Shown one piece after another: positions 1 to 12,309 of a stretch of 64,000 nucleotides of DNA. A program made the translations under genes and the position numbers. Position 1 is the first letter of the stretch. Each line of letters begins with the position of its first letter. Origin of the DNA: Ecdyonurus torrentis (lineage: Eukaryota > Arthropoda > Insecta > Ephemeroptera > Heptageniidae); contig OX439129.1 of assembly GCA_949318235.1 (NCBI GenBank), positions 5,331,213-5,395,212 on the forward strand, written 5' to 3'. A model generated the notes under the pieces. It saw nothing but the letters and a program-made list of their open reading frames with translations. It had not been told where the DNA came from and ran no database searches.

Positions 1-25
1 TTGCACAGTGATACATTATCATAAG
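1..25 (+). mobile_element. Possible T4 element fragment at window edge
   Basis: TTGCACAGTGATACATTA matches an internal T4 segment (28223 onward). The match stops after ~19 bases, so it may be a truncated copy entering from outside the window. Confidence 0.4.
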
Positions 26-149
26 CCAATAGAAATCAATTTTTAAGTAAAATGATTACAAATCATGGTAAACGAGCTTGTACTAGAACTCGGGGTCAAA
101 CTGGCTAAGGTAGAAAGAAAAAAAAAAGCCAGTCAGGAATAAAGTTCTT

Positions 150-186
<37 letters not shown>

Positions 187-307
187 CTAAGTAAAAAAAG
201 GATTGGGTTCTTAAATGAATTTTTTAGGGTAGAAAAGGGTGAAGCTGATGATAGAGGTGAAAGGGGAGTAATTAACCTGAGGTCAATCAGGGACTTCTGT
301 GTCAGCA

Positions 308-828
308 TTAAAGACACAGACAAGAAGAAAACATAAGCATTTACATCACAAAATACTTGATGGGACTTACATAAATAACATTATAGTTGCATGGTACACG
401 GAAAACATAAATTTAATAAATTATTCAGAAACATATCAATAACTCTTTAGTACTAAACAATAACTCTCTTGCAAAAAGTTTAAAGAGTAACTCGTTAGTA
501 CAAACGCAATTTCTTTAGCGGTAAATAGTTAATTCTTTAGATTCTAAAAAGTTTAGTTTGTATCTAACGAATTTATTATGAAAAAAGTCTAAATAGTAAC
601 TCTTTAGATAATTTTTTCCGTGTACCGTAGCAGTGATCAGAAAATTTCAATTTATGCAACATTTTTCTACTAATTTTGTCTGTTTCTGACGTCATAAACG
701 TCAATTACAGATTTTTCACACTCTCTTATGGAGTCACATTTACATTCTGAAAACTTGTTCATCAGATTTATAGATCATATTTGCGGTGTTTAAATCACTA
801 AAAAGTGCGATGTTGACTATGTCTTTAA
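308..828 (+). mobile_element. TTAA-MITE family T1, with nested family C element
   Basis: TTAA-bounded. T1 landmarks are CACTTGATGGGACTTACATA, GTAGCAGTGATCAGAAAA, TTCTGACGTCATAAAC and the right end CTTTAA. The T1 sequence is interrupted at 393-626 by a family C element. Without it the copy would be close to the ~340 bp of other T1 copies. Confidence 0.85.
393..626. mobile_element. Family C element nested in T1
   Basis: Inverted ends GGTACACGGAAAA and TTTTCCGTGTACC. The interior carries repeated AACTC(T)TTAG motifs. Related copies lie at 57015-57243 and 39192-39397. Confidence 0.8.
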
Positions 829-1182
829 GGCCACTCCGAGCCTGCTAGAACCAGTGTGTATATAAGTCACGGTCGTAAAAAACAATTAAATATATGATAT
901 AACACATAGCCTAACTATATTTAAGCACATCCTCAATATGAGACATCTTATGTAAATTTATAACTTGGAAATTTGAAGTATGTAGCACTGAAGACCGTTA
1001 TTTACGTCATTTATTTTTGTCCCAGTTTTATTTAAATTTAACTGATTTTCCAGAAGTGTGGTATAGTATTGATGTCGTATATGTGTATGTATATATGATT
1101 TTGTCTATATGTATGTATATATGATGTCGTATATGTGTAACTATATTTGAAATTGCATTCATTTTCTTAATATTATTATTTT

Positions 1183-1521
1183 TTAATGCGTATAGAACAT
1201 GTTGAACAAAAAACTTGCCTAATATCCTAACATACCTAAATATCAACGTTGATTTGGCCGGAGTCATTGATTTATAATTTATTTTACATTTATAAGAAAT
1301 GACAGAGGCGGGTATATGACGTCACAGATTGCCTAGTTCACGCACGTGGAAACAGGCGATCTGTGACGTCATAAACTCGCAGCTGTCATTTATTAAATAA
1401 ATAAATCAAATATTATAAATCAGAAATCAGAGATCATTAAATCGGGCCAAATTAACGTTGATATTTAGGTATAGGATATTATAGACAATATTTTTATTCA
1501 ACGTGTGTTCTACGCCTTTAA
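1183..1521. mobile_element. TTAA-flanked palindromic element family T2
   Basis: TTAA ends. The arms mirror each other (TAGAACATGTTGAACAA with TTCAACGTGTGTTCTA; AATATCAACGTTGATTTGG with CCAAATTAACGTTGATATT), and each arm holds a TGACGTCA. It folds into a long hairpin. The second copy is at 29914. Confidence 0.85.
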
Positions 1522-1649
1522 TGAAAGAGCAACCAAAGAAATAAGATTGCGATAAATTGTCCACGTATAATCTTACTATTTTTGTGAAGAAAAAAGTTAA
1601 GAAGAAAAAAATTTGCATTGAATGACGATGCAAAAATGTCTGACGCTGA

Positions 1650-2360
1650 GGATATGGATCACCTTGGCAATGCACTCTCGGAAAGTCATATGAATATGTT
1701 CTTATTGTTTTTAATGTAATTATAATAAAAACATGCAGTACACTGTTATTAAAATAACTAAGTTTTCAATGCTTTTTCCTTGGATCTTGGGGGACACGTA
1801 ACATAAACATAATTTTTTTTTCTTTTTTATTAGTTTTTTATTTATTTATTTTTTTATTTTTTTTTTTTTTTTAATATTTTGTTTCATTTTATATTCATAT
1901 GTGAGCTTAAATTTATTAGTGCATGCGCATACTTAAAGATTTTCTACTTTAAATAATCAAGGTCATATAAATTTAAGTATAAAATGATGATAATCATATT
2001 AATATACAAAATGATAAATTATACTTCAAATATGTTATTAGAACTACACGCAGGCATCTACTTTCTATATATCGATTGATACGTTATACAGTTAAACCGA
2101 AACATTTTATGATTAGAGAACTTTTCAAATCCAGTTTTGTGATTCATCTGATATTGCACAAAACTATTACAAATTAAACTAAGGTGCAGCATGAAATATA
2201 AAGCCTTGAAATGTACAAAGTAAGTAAGGACTTGCCATCTTTAAAATACAATTTTGATGGAGCACAATATAACACATGATTTTTTATATAAAGAAAAATA
2301 ACACATCATAAAATCCACTAATTTTACTTTGCTGTTCATAAATACATTTCCAGTGACGAT
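1650..2360. other. No gene seen
   Basis: AT-rich sequence with T-rich tracts (1810-1875). Nothing recognisable apart from the short coding-like words discussed among the rejected items. Confidence 0.6.
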
Positions 2361-2362
2361 TG

Positions 2363-2672
2363 TATAGGGTCTATGTATTCATGTTAAAGTCGACGCCATG
2401 TTGGATAACTCAATAACATGGGTGGCATAGGAAAAAAAATCGTTTTGACAGTTTAAAAACACTATGCAATATTTTTGAGAGCATTGATGCTGAAAATATG
2501 TTGAATTAGTATCTCAAGTATGTAAGAAAAATAACAATAACAAAAAAAATTACCCGATTTCCCAAAGAAAATTGGCTTAATTAAGTTTGTCCTATACTGA
2601 GCAATGTTATGCACTACTCCAGTATGGCCTCAAAGCGCAATAAATATGACGTCATCTGCATACACCCTATAG
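2363..2672 (+). mobile_element. TA-MITE, subfamily A
   Basis: About 310 bp, with ends TATAGGGTCTATG and GCATACACCCTATA. The internal landmarks are AAAGTCGACGCCATGTTGGA, TTTGAGAGCATTGATGC, GTCCTATACTGAGCAATGTT and TATGACGTCAT. No ORF. A TA target duplication with short inverted ends is typical of Tc1/mariner-type MITEs. Confidence 0.88.
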
Positions 2673-3084
2673 AAATATGTACAGTACATGATACATACAT
2701 ACGTATTATTAGGATTAAGATAACAATAAGATTTCTTATGGACCCAGGCAGTTCATAGTAATCTAACACATATGGTACAACAAGCCTTGGTTTTGTTAAA
2801 TATTTACAATAAATTATAATAAAACAATGACACTTTATTCCGAAACCTGTTGAAAAATTTATGTATTGATATTTATAGAATATTAAACTTTAGCTGAATT
2901 TTATATGATCCCACTTCTAAAATTGATGATATTGATGTGCTGAATGTATACTAAACATTCAAATTAATAATTTGATTTAATAATACTATATATTATATGT
3001 ACAATATATATTTACTATAATTTAATGTCTCATTTCTCTGGTTAATATTATATTTGTGTTATTTTTTACATTTTCGTCTCCCTC

Positions 3085-3255
3085 ACACGGAAAGAATAAA
3101 TTACATAAATTACATAAATAATTATGCTCTACAACAGTATGTATGATAATATATAACATAAATATTGTGCAATATAGCATAGATTATGCCGTATTACAAG
3201 AAATTGTGCTGAAATGAGCTAGCAGAATTGTTACGTAGTTATTTTTGTCAGTGCT
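3085..3255 (+). mobile_element. Family L element
   Basis: CACGGAAAGAATAAATTACA at the left, repeated AGCATA/TATGCT motifs, and GTTACGTAGTTATTTTTGTC then AGTG at the right. AT-rich with TIR-like ends CACGGA...AAATAA. Confidence 0.65.
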
Positions 3256-3297
3256 TCCTTTTGTTTTTGAATCTGTTTCATAGACAATGTATGCATT

Positions 3298-3302
<5 letters not shown>

Positions 3303-3389
<87 letters not shown>

Positions 3390-3544
3390 TACATTATTAC
3401 GATTGTAATATAGGTATATATACATAGTATATAAATATATATTATACATACGTAGTTACATAGCACGTATCTAGGTCACGGGGACACAGAATGGAATGGA
3501 GAACCATTCTCATCTCATCACAGCCGCTCGCTCGCTCAATATCT

Positions 3545-3621
<77 letters not shown>
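3303..3621. repeat. (AT)n arrays 3303-3380 and 3553-3621
   Basis: Two AT arrays flank ~170 bp of unique sequence containing a short GC-richer block (3470-3540, with CGCTCGCTCGCTCAAT). Confidence 0.95.
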
Positions 3622-3624
<3 letters not shown>

Positions 3625-4209
3625 CAGACCACGTGATCCTCGTGTTTATGTTCATAAAAGTTCACCTCTCACGTTGACCTTAAAGTTTTAAACTCGACTT
3701 TTTATAACTAAACTCATATCAAAATAAATATTAATAATAAAAAAAGTCACGTAATGTTTATCGTCATTTTATTTAAAGGTGAAATATTTTTATATAATTT
3801 TTAATTCATATAAAAAAATATATATATATATTTACTACTCTCTATATATGGAATAAAATTATTTAGCACCTATAATATGTATATTTTTGTCATAGCTATA
3901 GGTGAAAATTATTATTATTCTATTTTACAAACATACGCGGCTTCTTAAGATCCTTTCTAATATACTCGTATGCTCATTTATTTAAAAAAAAAAAGTTTTA
4001 ATTTTTCTTTTCTTTTTTATAACTTTTGCTTTTAAAATTATTCTGGAGTTATATAAAATATGAGTATTGTCATGTAAAATAAGTTATTATTATTTCATTC
4101 TTGCTTATTTTATTGATAATGATAATTAAAGTTTTTTTTTAAATAAATTTTTGAATATTAATTTATTCTTAAAATTCGGATTTTAATTGCTAACCGTAGA
4201 CAAATCTTT

Positions 4210-4326
<117 letters not shown>

Positions 4327-4515
4327 GCTATTATACTATACTATAGGATTTTACAACGAGGGGAAGGAGGTGGAAATATAATATATGATCCAGTTATGAG
4401 ATGATAGTTAACAAACCAGATAGAAATTGAAAGAGAAGAACTGAAGTGAAAAAATAAAATAGCATTAAATTGCTAATACTAAACCACTACTACTACTACT
4501 ACTACTACACCTGAC

Positions 4516-4820
4516 ATCTCCATAGACCGCTTCCACTCATTTTTAAAAGCCGCCACTTTGTTGGTTAGGAATACACGTACAGGTCAGCATAGAAAAAATA
4601 ACATTTTTATTTTCTAAATAACAATAAACTATATAATCTTCAACCCTCAATCTAAGCCTTTTTTCTAGGTTCTAATAAGCTTGAAGAATTGACAAAAAAA
4701 TCAGTTCATATGTAAACTTTTATTTATGCGAAAAATAAGGGAAAATAACATTTCCCTATATGCTAGGCAATACATTAGGCACCACAAACATGGCGTCAAA
4801 GCACAAGGATATGAAGCTTT
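4516..4820 (+). mobile_element. Family Y element
   Basis: ATAGACCGCTTCCACTCATT, CACTTTGTTGGTTAGGAATA, CAGCATAGAAAAAATAACAT and TGGCGTCAAAGCACAAGGAT are shared with the reverse copy at 61345-61628. Confidence 0.75.
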
Positions 4821-4829
4821 GTCTATAAA

Positions 4830-5850
4830 TAAAAGACCTCGTGAACTCTCAATGAAATCCACTCACAACTTCTAATTTTTAATTCAATATTGTAACTGAA
4901 ATATTGTTCAAGAATATTTTAATATTTAAATCATTCGATATAATTTTTTCAAGTACTGATTAATATTTGTTTATTTGTAATTCCTGAAAGCTCCAGAAGA
5001 TAATATGGTAGATTACAACGATTTCAAATATTTACGAAACAAAAGAGGAAATAGATAGTGACAGAGAAATATTACAAACTAAAAAACTACGTAATTTAAT
5101 TATGCTTTGTACATCACAAAAGTTTATGACAACTGCAACAATAAATAAATTTATCACTTACATATGTACAACAATGCTTAGCTAGGCAACAATTAGAAAA
5201 TGTTATCACTCTAGAACAATAATTATATTTAATTATAATAAACAATAAATAAAACTGCGAGAAACTGAAAAACGAAGACGTTTTTTATATTTAAATAAAA
5301 AAAAATAATGCCTTGTATCATAACAATAGATCTTAAATTTTTTATAAAAACATATTTAAAAATGAAAAATGATATTTTCCTTTTGTTTCATTGTGTTTAG
5401 TAATAGCTGTAAGACAATAATTATATATAGTGGAATCAAAAGACACTTTCCTTATGTCATTTACACGCTTTTTTTAATATAGGGTGTACGTGTGAAATTT
5501 TTTTTGGAGAAAAAAAATATTAAAAAATAAAATTTCCATGTTTTTTATCGTGAAGTAAAAGTAATATAAAATTTAACCAAAAATAATAATAATAAATAAA
5601 AGCGAAAACATAAAAACAATTTAATTCTCAAATAAGTATTATTATAATTATATAATTAAGGTATAAACAATATAATTATATTTGAGCATGAAAACAAAAA
5701 TTTAATAATTAAAATGAATTGTCAAGTCTATCTCAGTTCAATATTATAGTTTCACGAATCATTCAAAATATCTCATAAAATTTAATAATAATTATTATAT
5801 AAATTGCTATATTTTTATAAATGGTATAAATAGTTGTAAATATAATTAAA
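4830..5850. other. No gene seen; likely intron of the secreted-protein gene
   Basis: Very AT-rich unique sequence directly downstream (minus strand) of the donor at 5857. No second exon could be identified. Confidence 0.5.
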
Positions 5851-5857
5851 GTCTTAC

Positions 5858-5974
5858 CTTCTCTCCTCTATTTAGGTACTCCCACATAGGGATACCTGAC
5901 GAGTATACAGGTGATAAATGTAACGCCAGGACCGCCATTGTTGTGGTGAATAACAATACTCGTAGTGAATACAT
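5858..5974 (-). CDS. First coding exon of a putative small secreted protein (partial gene)
   Basis: The ATG at 5974 opens 39 codons ending exactly at a consensus donor GAGAAG|GTAAGAC (phase 0). The peptide begins MYSLRVLLFTTTMAVLALHL, a signal peptide with an uncharged core, then SPVYSSG (likely cleavage region) and IPMWEYLNRGEK. This is the usual layout of a neuropeptide or other small secreted precursor whose mature part lies in later exons. The open frame continues upstream to 6088, but that part overlaps the predicted transcription start, so the inner ATG is preferred. The next exon, at lower coordinates or outside the window, was not found. The family is not recognised. Confidence 0.55.
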
Positions 5975-6067
5975 TGTTTGATCAAAGTAAAGCACTTCAC
6001 TATATATACGTATAAGATTATAATAATGTAAGTAAGTATGCGCGAAGTGATCGCGGTACGACACGGC

Positions 6068-6102
6068 ACTGACCGACAAACTCTTCACCTCTTAGTTTTA
6101 TA
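6068..6102 (-). promoter_or_regulatory. Core promoter: TATA box and TCAGT initiator
   Basis: On the minus strand TATAAAAC (6102-6095) is followed by TCAGT (6072-6068), whose A would be +1 at 6070. The first T of the TATA box is 32 bases upstream, the canonical spacing. TCAGT is the arthropod-type initiator. The predicted transcript runs about 95 bases to the ATG at 5974 and then into the signal-peptide exon. Confidence 0.6.
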
Positions 6103-6109
6103 CTTCTCT

Positions 6110-7250
6110 ACTTGCCCACCTTGCTCGCCAGGGTGCAGCACCTTAATTCAAAACTATAATTAATTTGCATCAAGACATACATATTATACGTATGTTAGTA
6201 ATATATAGATTTGTTTACTACACAAGTTTTATATATTTAAATATAATACTTTTATTGTTATTATTTATTCATTATTATTATTATTATTATTTTTTGCTAT
6301 TTTGTATTTATTTCCGATTTATGTTTTTCGAGCTGATGTCAACCTTGTTTAACGCTAAAAGTTTATAAAAGTTCAAGGTATATATCAAATAGACGAGGGT
6401 CATTGCAGTTTTTTTATGAGGAAAATATTTTTAACTAATAAATCAAATTGTTATTGTTATTTTTACACACATAAATAATAATAAAATAAATAAACTGCAA
6501 TTTTTATTTAGATTTATAAATTTGACTTTTGAGCGTGACCGACTTTGCATTGAATATCAGTCGGTCATAAATAAATAAATAAATCGAGTAATTATTATAC
6601 ACATGCAGTCTGTAATGTTTTTATGTATTTATATTCTATATTTTCTGTAATTCATTTATGTATGATTGTATAATATTATTTCAATCGATACATCAAGGCT
6701 CTGTATATCATATATTTTAATAAAAATTGACTTTTTTATTGGGTACCTTGAAACATAAGTATTTTACTAAAAAAAAATATTATGTATAATATAAATGTAT
6801 ACCTCTGTGTATGTATGTTGTGTATGGATGAAAGAGAAGTGTTTAATTTCTTATACGTGTGCTTTATTGTGTTAAAAACAAAACCATAAACTATAAAAAT
6901 GTCTTGGAAATCCACAGGATAGAAATTATTTTCCATGTTGTGGAGTTAAAAAAAAAATATTTTTTTTGCTAAATTGGTTTCATGTGTCTGAAGAAATCTA
7001 AAAACAAGCATGATGATATTCTTTAAGAATTACATAAAGGTATTCTATATGCTGGAGATCGAAGATAACATGTTTGTTTATTTTTTGGAACGATGATGCT
7101 AAAATTAAGGCATCTGATATCAAAATTTAAATAAATATAAAAATAGAAACAATTATGATGGTATTTTTTTAGAACGTTAAGTTTTGTATGTTTTTGGAGA
7201 AAAAAAAAAGAATGTTTTTAAATGCTATTAAAATTGAGTCATATATATAA
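6110..7250. other. No gene seen
   Basis: AT-rich unique sequence upstream of the predicted promoter, with short TTA and AAAT repeats. No element recognised. Confidence 0.5.
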
Positions 7251-7251
7251 A

Positions 7252-7594
7252 TTAAAGCCATAGACCACATAAAACAACACATGATTTTTAATTAATAAAC
7301 ACGAAATGGGATCTTCAAAACTGATGACAATTTTTACCAGAATGTTAATGTAGCCCCACGAGAGAGCATGAAAATACTGTAAAGTATGCAATTTGCCTGA
7401 AAATTCATGTTTATGACGTCAGAAACATGCAAAAATTAGTATTAAAATGTTGTGCGGGTTGCATAAATTGAATTTTCTGATCACTGCTACGGGGCTACTG
7501 TTGGGTTTTGAGACAAACTAATGTTATTTATGTAAGTCCCATCAAGTGTTTTGTGATATAAATGCTTATGCTTTTCTCTGGTCTATTCCTTTAA
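7252..7594 (-). mobile_element. TTAA-MITE family T1
   Basis: TTAA at both ends. On the minus strand it begins TTAAAGGAATAGACCAGAG and ends TGGTCTATGGCTTTAA. It contains TGATCACTGCTAC and TTATGACGTCAGAAAC on the plus strand. 343 bp, no ORF. Confidence 0.88.
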
Positions 7595-7619
7595 GTTCAA
7601 AATGTATTTTAAAGTGTAT

Positions 7620-7830
7620 CAGAATAATAATAAAGATTTATTGAGCCAAAAACAAAAATACAGTCATTATGAACTGTCAGAGTTACTAACATAGAGAGAT
7701 GCTCAAAAAGATAATTAAAAAGACAAAGCCCATGTATAGTTAATAATCCATAAATTAATAAAAAAATAATATAAAAACACTATGTACAATTCTCCCAAAA
7801 CTAATTCGAGAGGATGTAGTGTAATTTACA
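7620..7830 (-). mobile_element. Possible 3' end of a second LINE-type element
   Basis: Read on the minus strand it ends with CTCAATAAATCTTTATTATT, and upstream has CTCGAATTAGTTTTGGGAGA, a pattern often seen at LINE 3' ends. A similar AATAAA-rich tail occurs at 46835-46870. No conserved protein segment is legible. Confidence 0.3.
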
Positions 7831-8267
7831 ATGTAAAGTCAACTGTGATTGACTAGTAGGTTTATAACACGCTCTCTGGTTGGTTTAGCACCCCGGATGC
7901 AGCTTTTGGCTGGAAAGACGTGTTTTTGGCCAGAATGTGTATATTATACATGCGTCATAAATATGTATATAGAAGCTTAATTAGCTTATAATAGAGATCA
8001 ACGCTTCTAAAAAATAAATAATAATAATAATAATAATCAATATAATAATGTGCAATGATTCTATAAGCGTAATAAAATTTATTAGAGTCACTATTACGTA
8101 ATCTACTAGATTTTGGTCTGATAGAGGCTCTATTAGCAGAGAATACCATGCAGCTCCACAATACCCAGCATACATTTATGCAAATAAATAACGTCCGACT
8201 AAACAGGTAATTGCTTATTTATGCTATAGGTATTTTGCACTTTGCCTATAAATATTGTTATAATACA

Positions 8268-8426
8268 GTCGGCGCCACCTAAGGATGCGACCAATAAAAG
8301 AACGCCTAAAAACTCTCCATTCAGTTAACATTACCTCATCTCCTATAGTGACCTTGAAAGCTAGAGCGTCTATTGGCTGCCCAGGGGAAATCGATAAATC
8401 GCCTACATCCTTACGTGATTTCTAGT
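8268..8426 (-). mobile_element. Family P element
   Basis: The inverted ends are CTAAGGATGCGACCAATA and CATCCTTACGTG. It contains AAAGCTAGAGCGTCTATTGG and CTGCCCAGGGGAAATCGATA, matching the opposite-orientation copy at 20619. Confidence 0.75.
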
Positions 8427-8878
8427 GTAGTTTTAGTTTTTAATACTGTGCAAATCTATACGAAAGAAAATAATTATTAAAATGTTAATTCTATCTGATT
8501 CAATTTACATCTCTAAATAATATTTATTTAATAAAATATTAACTTCAGAATTTAAAGAACAGTTACACTATTTCTTGATTTATTATTTTGATTTTGCAGA
8601 TGGACGAACAAACACAAAATTTTCAGAACAATAAATATAGCACACAGCCCTATATAGTAAAATAGTTTAATGCAATGTGTATTGTCATGATTTTATGTGA
8701 CAGAAATTGAAGTGACATTTTGCTTTTTATTTTTTTGTGTTTGAATTTACACGTGCGTTCAAATCTCCAAGATTTTCTCTCCGTATGAGAATGTCTCTTA
8801 TATTCTCACATTTTTTATTTTATTTTTTTATAAAACCAAGGTAAAAATTTGAACTGTAATGACAAAGGTAATGATATA

Positions 8879-8985
<107 letters not shown>

Positions 8986-9635
8986 TTCTAAGAATGGCAC
9001 TAAACCTCATTTTTTTTATATTTTGTTAATTGTATAGTGATAATTACTTGAGGTTATATGAGAGGAAAAATTAAATACAAAAACGTTCCATGAAAAAAAA
9101 AAAATTTAAGTTTAACAATTTTTTAAGGTTATTTTACCCTATTCTTATGAACTCCTTTATTTTAGTATATTTTACTTTATTATATAAACTAAAACACAAT
9201 TTTGATAATAAAAGAAAATTAAATTCTTTAAAAGGGCGTTTTCTAACTAAATTTTGTTACTAATTTTAAATATAAATCTATAATATTATGTTCTTTAGTG
9301 CCCTAATCTGATGTTTATTAACATTATATACAGGTATATAAAAATATATAAATCAAGGGACTAAATGATGAACATTTTATTTTTATTGATGTTAAATCCG
9401 GTACAAAGAATACAAAAATGTACAAAGAAGAGTCAGTAATTTTTTTTTTAATATATTCAAGAAAAATAAGGAATGACATTTTCTTTCCCCCTTTTTTATA
9501 ATATTTGTGTATAATTTCTCGATGCCTATACTTGGTTACGTCTACATATGAACGTAGTAGATATTTTGGCCATACATCATTTTCCACACACACACACACA
9601 CATGATTATTGTCCGCACGTGAGTCCGCATTCCAG

Positions 9636-9704
9636 GTGGCGCCACGCGAACAAGTCTAAGATACGCGACGTCGCCTCTACAAACTTGCACAAATATTTAG
9701 CAAG
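9636..9704 (+). CDS. Possible internal exon, unassigned
   Basis: A 69-nt GC-richer segment lies between a plausible acceptor (GCATTCCAG) and a good donor (GCAAG|GTAACT). One frame (entry phase 1, exit phase 2) is open and reads WRHANKSKIRDVASTNLHKY followed by LA. The segment stands out from the AT-rich surroundings and contains CpGs. No flanking exon was identified and the product is not recognised, so a transposon fragment remains possible. Confidence 0.27.
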
Positions 9705-10394
9705 GTAACTCTAAAAAATGTTTAAAATTATGAGAAACTTTTTTTAACACAAAACTATTTAACAATTTTTATTATAAATAAAAAAAAAATTACAAATTGC
9801 TAAAACAAAAGAAATCTTACATAACTTACTAGTACATGATAATTATTTGAGATTACCTGTTTTGTCAATATCATCATGAATGTACCGGCCAATGGACTTG
9901 GATCAACCCTTACAAACAAGAATTATTTAAATAATATAAACAACATTTTGCAAAGTTGTTTTTGAAGGCAACAATCTAGCTGCGTCACTTACAACTTGTT
10001 TACTTTTTTAATTCTTGTACTCGCCAAGTAAGCATCGTGCCAAAAATTATTGGATAAAAATATAATACTGAATAATATTAACGGAAACGTAAACATGTTT
10101 TTTTTTTTTTTTTCCTTACTCTTATATTATCTGATGTCACTTTTTTTCTACGTAAAATTAAATATATGTCATTGAATTATTTTGATAAAGAAATCAGTTT
10201 TTTTTCCTTGTATTATTCAAATTTTTCATTGCAAACTTTAACCAAAGCTGTGGTTGGTTTGATATATTTATAGGAAGTGTCATCATTTTATGATAAATAT
10301 ATATATATCCAGTGAGCTCTATTGGTAAGTGTAGTGGGGGTGCAACAGAGGAAATATATTTGGAAATTTTGTCATATTTTACTTATAGCTCCCT

Positions 10395-10870
10395 ATTAAG
10401 AGTGTTGAGGTTGAACACTGTTTTACTTGAACTCGAACGGATCATGAACAGTTAAATTTCTTTCGAACACGAACATTTTAAACTTTTTGCAAGGTCGAAC
10501 ACATCACGAACTGTTCGATCGAATTGTTCGTGAGTGTTCGAATATGTTGTTAAAATAAAATAAACAACCTTTTTGTTCAAGATTTATAACCCATGCTTTT
10601 TGTTTCTCTTTTTATCTATAATTTTTTTTATGTAATATATGCTGGAAATGATAGAAATTTCTTTATTTTACCAATTTTTTATTTACTTTTTAACACCTAA
10701 AATTCAATTGTAAAAGTGTTCAATTTAGAGTTCAAATTTTCAAACACTCAGTAGTCAAAAGAGTGTACGTCGAACACGCACTCAAAAAATCCAAACGCAC
10801 ACGAGCTGTTCGAGTGCATGTGCTGTTCTAAAAATGTTCAAAATTGCATTCGAACACCCCAAGTTTGAAT
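10395..10870. repeat. Region dense in GTTCGA/TCGAAC motifs in both orientations
   Basis: Repeated GAACACGAAC, TCGAACAC and GTTCGA-type words occur in two clusters (10420-10550 and 10740-10860), separated by ~190 AT-rich bases. This resembles the subterminal repeat arrays of a hAT-type transposon, but clear terminal inverted repeats were not found. Confidence 0.45.
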
Positions 10871-10879
10871 ATTAGTATT

Positions 10880-11560
10880 ATCAACATTTTTATTAATTTC
10901 TTTCATCCTACACACACAATACATAACAATTCATAAAGTCAATTCATAAAATCTATTAGAAATGATCGTCAACATAAAACAATTGCATAAGTTTAAAAAT
11001 AAATATACAAAGACAATTTAATTGATTACACTTTTACATATGACTACTTGTCTGAGTCGTTATAATAAACTCCCTCCACTGCATAATACTGTTTATATAA
11101 TTAAAACGTTTTTAATCTTCTTTTAAACAGAGTATGATGTAGTTCCTTTCTTAAACATGGATGGCAGATTATTATAAATGTTTATAGAACCATAGAAAAG
11201 ACCCCTATATTGGACAGTACGTATAGGGTGTATGCGGATGACGTCATATTTATTGCGCTTGGAGGCCATACTGGAGTAGTGAATAACATTGCTCAGCATA
11301 GGACAAACTTCATATAAGCCAATTTTCTTTGGGAAATCGGTTCATTTTTTGTTATTTTTATTTTTCTCACATACTTGAGATACTAATTCAACATATTTAC
11401 AGCATCAATGCTCTCAAAAATATTGCATAGTGGTTTTAAACTGGCAAAATGATTTATTTTCCTATGCCACCCATGTTATCGAGTTATCCAACATGGCGTC
11501 AACTTTAACATGAATGCATAGACCCTATACATTTCCGTTCTTAAATGAAGCACTTTGAAT
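10880..11560 (-). mobile_element. LINE 3' end, interrupted by a TA-MITE
   Basis: On the minus strand this matches the LINE at 35520-35972 (ATTTATAATAATCTGCCAT, CGACTCAGACAAGTAG, then the 3' UTR). The match is broken by the TA-MITE at 11222-11529; LINE sequence resumes at 11530 (ATTTCCGTTC). The LINE therefore predates the MITE insertion. Confidence 0.75.
11222..11529 (-). mobile_element. TA-MITE, subfamily A, inserted in a LINE
   Basis: Complete copy in reverse orientation (TATAGGGTGTATGCGGATGACGTCAT at the left end in two overlapping motifs, GCATAGACCCTATA at the right). It splits the LINE 3' end at 10880-11560, giving a defined empty site by comparison with 35590-35610. Confidence 0.88.
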
Positions 11561-11564
11561 TTTT

Positions 11565-12272
11565 GCCTTGTTATTCCTCTATATGGTGGTCAATATGATT
11601 TTTTTTCTCCATAATAGCCCTATATAATATTTTTTTAATATATATTATTACTTTTATTAAATATTTTTTTGTAAGTAAACTGTTATTCTCCTCGAGTAAA
11701 AATTAAGGACCTCAAAATATAAGAAATTTGAATATAATTTATTTATATCATATACTAAAACGTGCAAATTTAAACTGGAGTAACCTTACAGGAAAAAATC
11801 TACAAGTATATAATTATATTATAAGATTTGTTTTTTTCTCCCTTGTGTTTTACCCTTATACTTTTTTGTTCTTTAAATTTTACATAGACTTTATTCAAGT
11901 CGACAATAATTTATTTTCCAATGCCCTATTTTGCATTTTAGTGAGTAAAAAAATAACAAATAAAATTAATAACTTATAAGCAAAAAAAGAAATTAAATTG
12001 TTAATTTATTCAGTAATTTTAGTTTTTTATGTATTTTTTTTTTATTTATCTGCATTGAAAATCCAAATCCCACAACATGAAGAAAAAAAATGATAATATG
12101 GCAATTATTTATTTGTATTGTATAATAATTAATAATCAAATAACGTATATGATGTATACTTTTAGCAATGAGTAAAACCTTATTATTATATATTTATACT
12201 ATGGTAAAACCGAAGACCATTATATATGGTATTTCTTTGTTATGGTAACGTGTTATTATAGTTTTGAAAAAC

Positions 12273-12309
<37 letters not shown>

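Noticed and set aside
1636..1720. Plus-strand MSDAEDMDHLGNALSESHMN reading
   Set aside because: Coding-like amino acids, but only ~33 codons, no donor before the stop and no acceptor or promoter upstream. The minus strand is open too.
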